Source: Chrysochromulina parva
Taxonomy: Eukaryota > Haptophyta > Prymnesiales > Chrysochromulinaceae
Direction: 5' to 3'
Assembly (NCBI GenBank): GCA_002887195.1
Contig: PJAB01000480.1
Location: 1-25,624 of the forward strand
DNA length: 25,624 bases
Positions within the stretch are counted from its first letter, which is position 1. Each line of letters starts with the position of its first letter. Position numbers and translations under genes: made by a program. Positions 7,901 through 15,860 of this stretch are shown here, one piece after another. The notes below the pieces were generated by a model. The model was not told the DNA's origin. It searched no databases and saw only the letters and a program-made list of their open reading frames with translations.

Positions 7901-9348
7901 TCAGCGACGATCTCTCGTCTCAGCGGCGGCGGCGACGGCCTCGAGGCGGTTGACTAGCTTGGCGAGGTCGTCCACCATCCATGCGGCCATCGCGTCCGAA
8001 GTCGGCGAGGCCGGTGACGGCGCGTGCCGGCTCGGTGGCAGCAGCTGATCGTGCAGCACCATATTAGGCAACAGTGTGAGCCCCGGTTGCCTAATATGGG
8101 CATGGCTCTCGAGTTTCTCGATGAGCTGCTCGAGACTCTCTAAGGCCGCGTGCTCATGACGGCGCTCTTCCCGGGCACCGCCCTGCCTAATATGGGCGTG
8201 CTCGGTACAGCGCTCAAGGAGGTCGACAAGGGAGCCTAGGTGGGCGGCGACCTCCTCTTGCGTGCACGTGCTCGTGAGCGTCGTGAGCGCGCCCATATTA
8301 GGCAGGTCTGTGCCCATATTAGGCAGGTCGGTGCCCGGGAAGAGCTTGGCCAGTCGCGTCGCGATGACGCCCAGACCACTGATGAAGGGCGCCGTCGGCG
8401 CGATGACCATATTAGGGATGGCCATCCCTGCCGTCGCCGCCTGCGGCGTCAGGCGACCAGGCGTGCTCTTGAGCACCTCGCCATGCCGTGCGTGATCCGC
8501 CCGGAGATCGTCGAGATATGAGCCGTGCCGACACAGCGCTCGCAGGGCTGGAGGCAACTCCTCCAAATGCGAATCGTGGCTCAGCTTCGCCGGAGGCGCG
8601 GCTGGCGGCGCGCTGGGAGTGGCCGTTACTCCTCCCAACGGCACCGTCGCGACCACCTGTGGGGAAGGAAGGATGCCGCGCCGTGGTGAGCACTTGCATG
8701 CAAGGCGAGTCCATGGAAGCTGCGTACCGTCGCGAGCACAGGAGTGGCCGTTACCAACGGTCCAGGAGTGGCCGGCGGCGCAGGCGGAGCGGCCGTTGGT
8801 TCAGGCATTGCGGCCGGCGTGGCCGGCGCAGTGCGCACGGCTGGCCGCTCTGGCCGCGCCGACGAGGGCGACGACTTTGGTGCCGGCGAGTCCTCCTCGG
8901 GCTTCATCAGCTTGCCAGTGAGCGCGGCCGGCGATGACGGCACGGCGCTGCCCGCGGGGCGCTCGCCCTTGGCGGCCATCTCGAGGTGGCTCATCCACTC
9001 GACGGCCTCTGCTTTGGTGCTGGCCTTGAACTTGGCTGTCGTCTGCTGGCCCTCGACCTCGGTGACCACCTGCAGCTTTTCGTCCGCGCTCGAGAGGGTC
9101 GCTCCAGTGAGAGGAAGCCGCGCTCCCTTGAGTGTTTGCACATCCATGGCCTCGTACATGGAGAGCATCGGCACGCCGCTGGCATCAAAGTGGAGCACGC
9201 AGAAGCGCTTGTGAAATGTCGAGGCGAGGATGCCAGCACCCACCTTGTTGAGCCAGCCACGAAAGATGATTTGACCCGTGGGACTCTCGTCGACCTTTGT
9301 CTTGGCACCGCCGCTGAGACGGCGAATGCGCTCCTTGATCGACGGCAT
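7901..9348 (-). CDS. PH-domain protein, two exons
   Basis: Exon 1 is 9348-8728 and exon 2 is 8656-7901, giving 458 aa. A PH domain spans about residues 25-128: IIFRGWLNKVGAGI, then HKRFCVLHF, and the C-terminal helix AEAVEWMSHLEMAAKG with the conserved Trp about 118. This fold usually binds phosphoinositides or proteins at membranes. A Pro/Ala/Thr-rich linker follows. Exon 2 encodes helical segments (EEVAAHLGSLVDLLERC; ALESLEQLIEKLESH; MVDDLAKLVNRLEAVAA) mixed with repeated LPNM and HIRQ peptides that are all encoded by the same decamer CCTAATATGG read in either direction. ATG 9348 is the first ATG in frame; upstream sequence is open but AT-richer and starts only at TTG. Confidence 0.65.
8059..8416. 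repeat. Six identical CArG-type decamers CCATATTAGG
   Basis: CCATATTAGG lies at 8059-8068, 8293-8302, 8314-8323 and 8407-8416, and its complement CCTAATATGG at 8090-8099 and 8186-8195. All are inside exon 2 of the PH-domain gene. The decamer equals the core of the serum response element bound by SRF-type MADS proteins. It is A/T-rich in a GC-rich exon and occurs in both orientations. Confidence 0.9.
8657..8727 (-). other. Intron of the PH-domain gene
   Basis: The donor is GCGACG|GTACGC and the acceptor CCTTCCCCACAG|GTGG; 71 bp. The sense strand contains TTGCATGCAAG. The exon sequence GTGSTCGCGACGGT occurs at 8726-8739 and 8643-8656 (13 of 14 identical, offset 83). A donor 12 bases earlier (CCT|GTGCTCG) would remove exactly one 83-bp copy. 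Confidence 0.7.
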
Positions 9349-9528
9349 CTTGCGCCGACGTATGGGCGCCGACGCCGATTTTTCCGGATTAAAGGCCGCG
9401 CGGATAGGCCGCGCGAAAAAGTTCGACAAAGTGCTAAACAAATCATCTTTTCCCCCAAAACACACCAAGTTTCAAGACAATTGCGCGCGCTCGCGTCGAA
9501 CTTTCAGTGGTGCGGAATTCAGGGATTC
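9349..9528. promoter_or_regulatory. Divergent promoter region
   Basis: 180 bp between the ATG of the PH-domain gene and the ATG of the secreted polyQ gene. It includes an A/T-richer stretch at about 9415-9480. No specific element is identified. Confidence 0.4.
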
Positions 9529-10492
9529 ATGATGGCAGCGCCTTTGGTCATCGTGTTCCTCGCGAGCTTCCCCGCCTTTCCGAAGGTGGACCCTCATGAG
9601 GAGCATTCGCTCACCTTGATCGAACCGGCCGACGGCGCCATCATCCTCGCGGGCGCTGCCAACTCGGCGAACTTCACGCTGCGCTACTATCTCTCCGCGG
9701 GTAGCGTCGCCCGGCTGTGCTTGGAGCTGAAGCGTGCACCGCTGCGCTACTATCGCGGGCCGATGCTGGAGCGTGATCCCGCCTCCTTTGCGGCGTACGC
9801 CAAGGGCTGCTACGCGCCAGGCACCCCCGTGACGCTGCAAAACTTGGGTCTGGGCAGCTACCTGCTCGCTGCCTCGGCTGAGAGCTCGGCCGGCGCAACG
9901 CTCGGCAAAGCGTACGCGGCGTTCGCGATCGCCCCGCCATTCGCGCTGCCGCCTTCCGCAGCCGACCCCGACCCCGACCTACCTGCCAGCTTTGTGCCGA
10001 CGTATGAATGGGCCGCTGTCGGCGCGACGCAGTCGATCCCTTCGGGGCTCGAGGTACGGATGCAGTTGCACGAGAGCCACGCAAAGGGCGAGGCGAGCGC
10101 CGCCGACGACGACGATGCCGCCGCCGACCCGCCTCGGTACGCGCGCATCCCGCCCATATGGAGGTTGCAGATCTACGCAGGCGTGGGCGTCGGCTTCGTA
10201 CGACTCGACGTACAACGCCACATGAGCCTCACGGAGGTGGAGGTGGGCCTTCGAAGGGCGCTGCCGATGAGCCACGGCGAGCTGCTAAAGGTCAAGTGCG
10301 CTCCTCGCGTTCAGCTCTGGAGTGGCGCAGCAGAGCGGCTCGACGGCACACGAACAGTGGAGCAAGCAGACCTGTTCACGCGTCGAAGCACCCTGGCTGT
10401 GAAGCTGATCCCTTGCTCGGAGAGCGAGGAGAGCGAGGCGCGTGCACAGGCGGCCAGAGATGAGGAGGTCAAGGCAGCGAGGCGGGTGCTGC

Positions 10493-10576
<84 letters not shown>

Positions 10577-10623
10577 GCCACACCGCAGACGCGGCAGAGG
10601 CGGCAGAGGCAGCACCAAGGTAG
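9529..10623 (+). CDS. Secreted protein with C-terminal polyQ tract
   Basis: 364 aa from ATG 9529 (a second ATG follows at once). The N-terminus MMAAPLVIVFLASFPAFPKV fits a signal peptide. Residues about 24-140 look beta-rich (LIEPADGAIILAG, ANFTLRYYL, VARLCLEL), resembling the Ig-like leader domains seen in some algal secreted enzymes. A second beta-rich block follows (SGLEVRMQLHES; IPPIWRLQIYAGVG; VKCAPRVQLWSG) with an acidic DDDDAAAD loop. A charged helix leads into 27 consecutive Gln codons, all CAG, then SHTADAAEAAEAAPR and stop. No catalytic motif is seen. The frame runs further upstream without a better ATG. It is transcribed divergently from the PH-domain gene. Confidence 0.6.
10495..10575 (+). 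repeat. Uninterrupted (CAG)27
   Basis: 27 perfect CAG triplets encode polyQ near the C-terminus of the secreted protein. There is no CAA interruption, so the tract should be length-variable. Confidence 0.98.
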
Positions 10624-10962
10624 CGGAGACGAGGTGCGCAGGTCATGGCGCACAGGGGAGGTGTGGCATTTTATTTTATGGATGATAGGATGAACCAGTC
10701 AGTAGGAGTTTCAGTGTAACCTCATAGGCCACTCTGTTTCCGGGGTGCGGCCGTAAATGCGGGCACATGACTGATGTGGGGCAGCTCGCCGTGGCTGTCT
10801 TGTACCCCGTCACTGCGTCTCGCCTAACGATTCGCTCGGCACGGCGCGACTGCAACTTCTCCAAACTCTTTTGGACACTCGGTCTTTTTCGTCTTTGCTC
10901 TCTTGCTGGTTTCTCTCTCCGCCGGGGGTTCGTGATACAGGCAGGCACCTCGCGATCCGCTG
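10624..10962. other. Intergenic region between two plus-strand genes
   Basis: 339 bp. A U-rich stretch, ATTTTATTTTATGG, at about 10668-10682 may belong to the 3' end of the polyQ gene. The rest should hold the promoter of the next gene. No gene is seen. Confidence 0.4.
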
Positions 10963-11409
10963 ATGGGATGCGCCTCGTCCAAGCGGAAGCCTGAGGTAGA
11001 AGCCGAGGTAGTCAAGGACGAAGCGGCTGGCGAAATTCAGACGGGCGCGGCAGCCTACCTCGCCAGGAAGCGGGCGCAGCAAAAGGCAGCGGAAAAGGAG
11101 AAGGAGAAGGACCTTGCCGCGGCTGAGATTCAGACAAGCTCGGCAGCACTTCTGGCCAACCTGAGGGCACGCAAGGAGGCGGAGGAGCCGGCCGTCGATG
11201 AGGGAGAAGGCGAAGAGGGAGACGCCGATCATGTCCCCGACTCGAGCAGAGCATACACACGTCACGGTAGAGCAGTGCAAGCGAAAGCTCGCATGGCAAA
11301 GGACGCGGCTCTGAAAAAGGCAGCGGGAGAAACCGACGCCAGTGAGAACCCGCTCGTGCAGCTTTCGCATCGGCTCTTCGCATCGAGCCCAACTGGAGGA
11401 AGCGGCTGA
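10963..11409 (+). CDS. Small acylated protein with two IQ-like motifs
   Basis: 148 aa starting MGCASSKRK: Gly2 with Ser6 fits N-myristoylation and Cys3 fits palmitoylation, so attachment to plasma or ciliary membrane is expected. Two copies of an A-x-EIQT-x2-A-A-x-L-A-x2-R motif lie at about residues 21-38 and 52-69. They resemble IQ-type calmodulin-binding helices but lack the usual RG spacing. A Lys/Glu-rich linker joins them and a charged helix RMAKDAALKKAAG follows. The likely role is a membrane-tethered calmodulin- or EF-hand-binding adaptor, which is inference. One exon, with codon use like its neighbours. Confidence 0.6.
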   Translation: MGCASSKRKPEVEAEVVKDEAAGEIQTGAAAYLARKRAQQKAAEKEKEKDLAAAEIQTSSAALLANLRARKEAEEPAVDEGEGEEGDADHVPDSSRAYTRHGRAVQAKARMAKDAALKKAAGETDASENPLVQLSHRLFASSPTGGSG

Positions 11410-11695
11410 CGCCCTGACCGCCAGCGCGCCACACGCGGCTTCACACGTACAATCACAACTTCGTATTTCCTTTTAATCCCCCTGGGCGCGTTAATGATGT
11501 CTGTTGTTCTGATGGGCATGAGTGAGCACGAAAGATCCTAACACGTGGACACGGCGCGCGTGTCTCGCTCTCGGCGGGTTCCGGCGCGTCGGGGGCGCGT
11601 TCGCGCGCCGATGCGGGCCCGCGGTTGAGGAGGTACGTATCATAGCCCTCTGCGAGGCTCTCACTCTCGCTCTCATTCTAGAGGTCGCGCGCGCC
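11410..11695. other. Convergent spacer
   Basis: 286 bp between the stops of the acylated protein gene and SPF30. No gene or clear repeat is seen. Confidence 0.4.
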
Positions 11696-12640
11696 TCAGC
11701 GGTGGTCGCGCGCCCCGTACGAGCGGTCGATCGCGAGCTGCGCCGCGATCTCCCCATGATCTCGCGTCGGATCCCAATTTGGATCGTGCGAGTTCTTCGC
11801 TCGCTGCACCGTCTTGTTCTTCTTTGAGAACTGACTCCAGTTCGAGCGCCGGTCTTCGGTCGACTGCTCCTCGCGCCGCTTCTTATCCTGCCGCTTGTAC
11901 ATGTTCAGCTTCCGCTTCTTGCGTGCCACCTCCTCCGCGGAGTCATCGGCACACAGCTCGAGTGATTTGGGTATCCGGCCCTCGCGCACCGCCTTCGCCT
12001 CCTCGGCGGCGCTCATCATCTCGTCGCTCGCGCGCTTGGAGCCGGCCGCGCCCGCGCCCGCGCCCGAGGAGGACGCACCCGCCGCACCGCTCGGCGTCGG
12101 CAGCCGGATCGAGTCGAGCTCGAGCTCGACCGTCTCCGCCTCGCCATGGAATCTCACTTTGGCAGAGGCAGGCCCAACGCTGATGAGCTTGGCGGGATAC
12201 CAGCGGCTGTCGGCGACCGCGAGCGCCTGTACCTCGGCACCCGGGCGCCACTCGGACGTGTCGGGCCTCAGGTACGGGCGCACCTCGTTGAAGTCCACCT
12301 GCGCCGTGTTGCCAAACCCGAGGTACTCGACGAAGTAGCCGTCCTCGACGAGGGCGACCACCTTGGCATTGTACCAGTTTCCGTCCCCCTCAAAGACTGC
12401 CTGGCACTTGTCGCCGACGGCGTAGCTCTTGAGCTCCGTCGCGGCCGCGGCCGCGGCCACGGCGCTCGAGATCGCCGCCTCGCCGCGCACCTCGCTCAGC
12501 TGCTGCGTCAGCCGGATGACCTCGAGCAGGTCCGACTTGAGTTTGAGCCACTCGTCATTCGTCGGGTCCTGCGCAATGGCCGCCTCCACAGCCGCGAGCT
12601 GCTCCTCGTAGACGCGAAGCTTCTCGGCGTTGCTCGACAT
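11696..12640 (-). CDS. SMNDC1: Survival-motor-neuron-related splicing factor SPF30-like, Tudor protein
   Basis: 314 aa in one exon. An N-terminal coiled segment (SSNAEKLRVYEEQLAAVEAA; EWLKLKSDLLEVIRLTQQL) matches the start typical of SPF30. A canonical Tudor domain spans about 74-123 (VGDKCQAVFEGDGNWYNAKV, with aromatic-cage candidates W89, Y90, Y102, F109). A second Tudor-like stretch at about 131-180 (WRPGAEVQALAVADSRWYPA) is less usual. The basic C-terminus (RKKRKLNMYKRQDKKRREE; WSQFSKKNKTVQR) is also family-like. SPF30 binds symmetric dimethylarginine on Sm proteins and is needed for spliceosome maturation, in the nucleus. It is longer than the animal protein (about 240 aa) because of the second Tudor-like block and an Ala/Gly/Ser linker. 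Confidence 0.85.
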   Translation of the reverse strand: MSSNAEKLRVYEEQLAAVEAAIAQDPTNDEWLKLKSDLLEVIRLTQQLSEVRGEAAISSAVAAAAAATELKSYAVGDKCQAVFEGDGNWYNAKVVALVEDGYFVEYLGFGNTAQVDFNEVRPYLRPDTSEWRPGAEVQALAVADSRWYPAKLISVGPASAKVRFHGEAETVELELDSIRLPTPSGAAGASSSGAGAGAAGSKRASDEMMSAAEEAKAVREGRIPKSLELCADDSAEEVARKKRKLNMYKRQDKKRREEQSTEDRRSNWSQFSKKNKTVQRAKNSHDPNWDPTRDHGEIAAQLAIDRSYGARDHR

Positions 12641-12853
12641 TGTGTTGCGGCGGCGGGGCGCGGGCGGGCGCGGCGGCGGAGGCGGGCGTGGTCGACGTCC
12701 GGAGTTCTCGCTGCCGAGAATGCGACAAGTTTGAAGACGACGCCGTTGCACGGCGGCGTAAGAGAATCGAACCATGCACAATGCGCACACGGGACGATCT
12801 TATACCCCGACCGAATCTTGACGTTTGAGCGTTCGTGAAACGGCAGGTTTTTG
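12641..12853. promoter_or_regulatory. Divergent promoter, SPF30 / WW gene
   Basis: 213 bp between ATGs. A GGCGCGGGCGGGCGCGGCGG stretch just upstream of SPF30 is CpG-rich. No other element is evident. Confidence 0.4.
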
Positions 12854-14956
12854 ATGCAGACGACTCTCGAGTCAATCGCTTCCGACTCCGTAGTCAATCG
12901 CGCGTGGGAGGCCGTCGTCGCGTACGATGGCCGCACGTATTACTGGAACTCGGAGACGGAAGAGGTGTCCTGGGAGCCGCCGCCTCGAGAAAAATTGGCT
13001 GCACAGCCGGCGCCTGCCGGTGGCTCGATCACTCCCGCAGCGGAAGTCGTGGGTGAGGCATCTCTTGAGAGGCGAAGGCTCCATCGCAGCGTGCTCGATA
13101 GGAGCTTGATAGCTTTGCTCATGCAACATCTCGCGTGCGCCTTCACGCAGTGGCGGCTCTGCCTGTACGCGTCCATGCAGCCGGTGGCGGGGCAAGCGCG
13201 GCTCTTTTCCGGTGTGGTTGGCAGTGAGGAAGAGGAGGAGGAGGAGGAGGAGGAGGAGGAGGAGGAGGCCGGTGACGGCGGCGGCATTCGTGGCGGTCTC
13301 CTCGCGAGCGGTGGAAGTGCCAAGAGGGGCGTCGGCGACGACGGCGACGACGACGGTGACGTCAGACGTCGTTCGAGCGGTGCGCTTGGCTCGCTCCGTT
13401 CGCTCCTCGGACCGCAAGCCCTGGATGCCCTGCTGTCCCGGGGCAGTCTCGCACGCTCCCTCGAGTCGACCAAGCAGAGCCTCGAGAGGGAGCGGAGGCG
13501 CCGGCGCCGGTGCGAGAAGGAGTGCGTCGCCCTCGCCGAGCGCTTCGATGAGGCGGTTCGTCAATTGGCCTTGGAGCGCCGACGGCTGTCGACGTTGATG
13601 CGCTCACATGCCACGTGGAGGGTGGCGCGTGAGCTGAGCTTGCGGGCTGGAGAGAGCGGTGGGGACGCCTCCGCGGCCGCGCACGCCGCCGCCATCGCCG
13701 TGCTGGGCAGCAAGCACGGGGGTCGGCTATGGCGCCTTGAGTCCGTTTCGCGCCTTCAGCTGCTCGAAAAGGCTCGACTCGAAGCCCGTACCTTCCTCCA
13801 AGCCGAGAGCCTCGCCGCCGCCGCCGCCATGGAGAGTGCCCAAGACGGCGCGGGCACGGCGCGCTACCGGGAGGCGTTGAAGCTCGTGGAGCGGCTGGAG
13901 CGGGACTCGGAGCGAGACTCGGAGAGGGAGGACGAGGCAAAGGCAACGCTTAACGACAACGACCGCGGCTCGGGAGCTCCGACGAGAGCTCCGCCTCCGA
14001 CTACTTGTCGGCATGCAAGTGCTCATCACGGCGCTTTCTCCCCACAGAGCGGCTCGAGAGCTCCGCCTGCGACAAGCCTACCTTTGAGCACGGCGCCCGG
14101 CACGGCGCCTGGCACGGCGCGTTCGCAACCTCACTTGCAACCCGGCGGTTATTTGAATGGGCAGCGGGAGCAGACTCGTCTTTCCACCCTCGAGGCCCAA
14201 CCCACGCCGCAGCCTCCTCCGCCGCCGCCGCCTCCACCGCCTCCGCCGCCACGTTCGCCGCCATTGGGGCTCTCAGCTAGTGCAGCCAAGACGGCGCCGA
14301 ACGCAGCGGCGGCGGCAGCGAACATGGCGGCAGCGAACGCGGCGGCGAATCCGTCGACACCGACCCAGCGGCCGGCTACGTCGACACCGACCCAGCGGCC
14401 GGCTACGTCGACACCGACCCAGTGGCCGGCTACGTCTGCTGCGGGGGCCATTCAGCCTCGGATGACACGACACCGCGGCAATCCAGCTGGCATGCCCTCC
14501 GCGCCGGCAGCGGGTCGTGGAGCGTCCCCACGAACATCCTCCGCTTACACGCCGCTGGACTCGCTGCAGCTCCCCTCGCTCGCGTTGCCCGTGGCGGCGC
14601 TCGCCTCGCGCCCCGTCACCAACGGCGGCAGCTCGAGCGCCGTTTCGAGCGCCGGGGTGGCCGCGCCCACCCGTGGCGCGCCCAGCACGGCGCCCACCAA
14701 TGTGCCTCCCTTGCCGCCCACGCAGGGCTTCACGAGCTATCGAGGGCTGGAGGAAGCTTTCCAATCTCAGAAGCTCGAGATCGAGAAGCTCACGGCGCTC
14801 TTAGCCGGCCGCTCACCGCAGCTCGCGCCTCCGCCTCCGGCAGAGCTGGCATCTCCATCAGGCGTGCCCACACCATTCACGCAGGCGAGGTTCACAGGTT
14901 CATTCACAGGTGCGGACAAGGTTCCATCGCCGGATTTCGAATTCTCGTACTTGTGA
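12854..14956 (+). CDS. WW-domain, coiled-coil, proline-rich protein
   Basis: 700 aa in one exon. A WW domain lies at about residues 15-43: RAWEAVVAYDGRTYYWN then EEVSWEPP, with both Trp (18, 40) and the final Pro. WW domains bind proline-rich ligands. Next come a helical stretch containing LMQHLACAFTQWRLCLYAS, 13 consecutive Glu, and a long Arg/Glu-rich coiled region (about 200-360). The C-terminal half is low-complexity with a run of 13 or more Pro, an Ala-rich stretch and three tandem STPTQxPAT repeats. A short terminal helix (LEEAFQSQKLEIEKLTALL) follows, with the end DFEFSYL. The polyPro run could bind its own WW domain. Function beyond scaffolding is unknown. Confidence 0.65.
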   Translation: MQTTLESIASDSVVNRAWEAVVAYDGRTYYWNSETEEVSWEPPPREKLAAQPAPAGGSITPAAEVVGEASLERRRLHRSVLDRSLIALLMQHLACAFTQWRLCLYASMQPVAGQARLFSGVVGSEEEEEEEEEEEEEEAGDGGGIRGGLLASGGSAKRGVGDDGDDDGDVRRRSSGALGSLRSLLGPQALDALLSRGSLARSLESTKQSLERERRRRRRCEKECVALAERFDEAVRQLALERRRLSTLMRSHATWRVARELSLRAGESGGDASAAAHAAAIAVLGSKHGGRLWRLESVSRLQLLEKARLEARTFLQAESLAAAAAMESAQDGAGTARYREALKLVERLERDSERDSEREDEAKATLNDNDRGSGAPTRAPPPTTCRHASAHHGAFSPQSGSRAPPATSLPLSTAPGTAPGTARSQPHLQPGGYLNGQREQTRLSTLEAQPTPQPPPPPPPPPPPPPRSPPLGLSASAAKTAPNAAAAAANMAAANAAANPSTPTQRPATSTPTQRPATSTPTQWPATSAAGAIQPRMTRHRGNPAGMPSAPAAGRGASPRTSSAYTPLDSLQLPSLALPVAALASRPVTNGGSSSAVSSAGVAAPTRGAPSTAPTNVPPLPPTQGFTSYRGLEEAFQSQKLEIEKLTALLAGRSPQLAPPPPAELASPSGVPTPFTQARFTGSFTGADKVPSPDFEFSYL
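13230..13268 (+). repeat. GAG/GAA run encoding polyGlu
   Basis: A near-pure GAG triplet run encodes Glu13 in the WW-domain protein. Confidence 0.9.
14354..14434 (+). repeat. Three 27-bp tandem repeats in the WW gene
   Basis: Units start at 14354, 14381 and 14408. The third differs by one base (Q-R-P becomes Q-W-P). Each encodes nine residues of the STPTQRPAT type. Confidence 0.95.
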
Positions 14957-15470
14957 ATGCACGCTGCTCATTCTGCGCCGGACCTGATGCGGGATGCACA
15001 TCCCAATTCCCATCAACACGACAATCAAACGAAATCAAGTTGGGGCGCGCTATGGCTGTAACTTTTGGTCAAACTTAGGGTGCACGGCTTGTGAGCGTGG
15101 TCCGTCCGGCAGCGGAGCCCAGCGCCGGAGGAGAGTGGCGGACCGAGAGGAGTCAGGAGACGTGCGGGGAGCTCGCGACGAGGACGACGAAGGACCGAGA
15201 AGCAACCACATAAAAACAATCCCATACGTGATAAAATTAACCTCAGACCCGACCTCAGACCGGACGGGACGCACGACCCCGGTACGACGAGCGCGGACGA
15301 CCACGCGCAGCCCGCACGCCGAACCCCCGCCTACCCCGGGTTGAAGCTTGAACCCGGGATCGTAACCACGGGGACGGTGTATAAAGTTTTAAGCCATCGT
15401 GAACAGCGTGAACCGTTAAGGTTTGGAATGGCGCCAAATCTCAAACCATCCAGATATATGGCGCCAAATC
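14957..15470. other. Convergent spacer with palindrome and duplicated 23-mer
   Basis: 514 bp between the WW gene stop and the channel stop. It holds a 24-bp near-palindrome at 15335-15358 (arms CCCGGGTT / AACCCGGG around AAGCTT) and CCTCAGACC repeated at about 15240-15260. The first copy of a 23-bp direct repeat (15428-15450, 15458-15480) also lies here; the second copy covers the channel stop codon. No gene is recognised. Confidence 0.5.
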
Positions 15471-15480
15471 TCAAACCATC
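15428..15480 (-). repeat. 30-bp offset duplication across the channel stop codon
   Basis: Identical 23-mers at 15428-15450 and 15458-15480. In the sense (minus) direction each reads GATGGTTTGAGATTTGGCGC followed by CAT. The TGA stop (15471) lies in the upstream copy. Each copy contains TTTGGCGC, an E2F-type sequence. Confidence 0.9.
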
Positions 15481-15788
15481 TGGCTCTGCTCGTCGAGATG
15501 GGAGGCGAGGTGGGAGCGCGCGGCATCGTAGCGCCGCTCCATGTGCCATTGTGTCAGCTGCTCGGGGGGTGGACCCGCGCCCGCCACGGCGCCCGCCGTC
15601 GCCTTGCGGACTTCGCTGGCCACGATCAGCACATCGGCCAGCAGGGCGAGCTCCTCCTGGATCTTGCGCTGTGACGCGCGCAGGTCGAGCGTCGCCTGGC
15701 TCTGTGCCTGCATGGAGAGGAAGAGCGCGCGCTGCTGCTTCTGGAGCCCCTGCTGCATCTTGAGCATCGCCTGCAGCGTCGTCTTGAG

Positions 15789-15860
<72 letters not shown>

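Noticed and set aside
12755..12775. Minus-strand GGTTCGATTC resembling a tRNA T-loop upstream of SPF30
   Set aside because: The flanking five bases do not pair and no other tRNA arm is present.
11943..12836. Frames overlapping SPF30 on both strands
   Set aside because: Their composition mirrors the coding strand and there is no domain signal, whereas the SPF30 frame is clearly coding.
15340..15360. GCTTGAACCCGGGA resembling a primate Alu segment
   Set aside because: The match is short and explained by the local palindrome; nothing else of an Alu is present.
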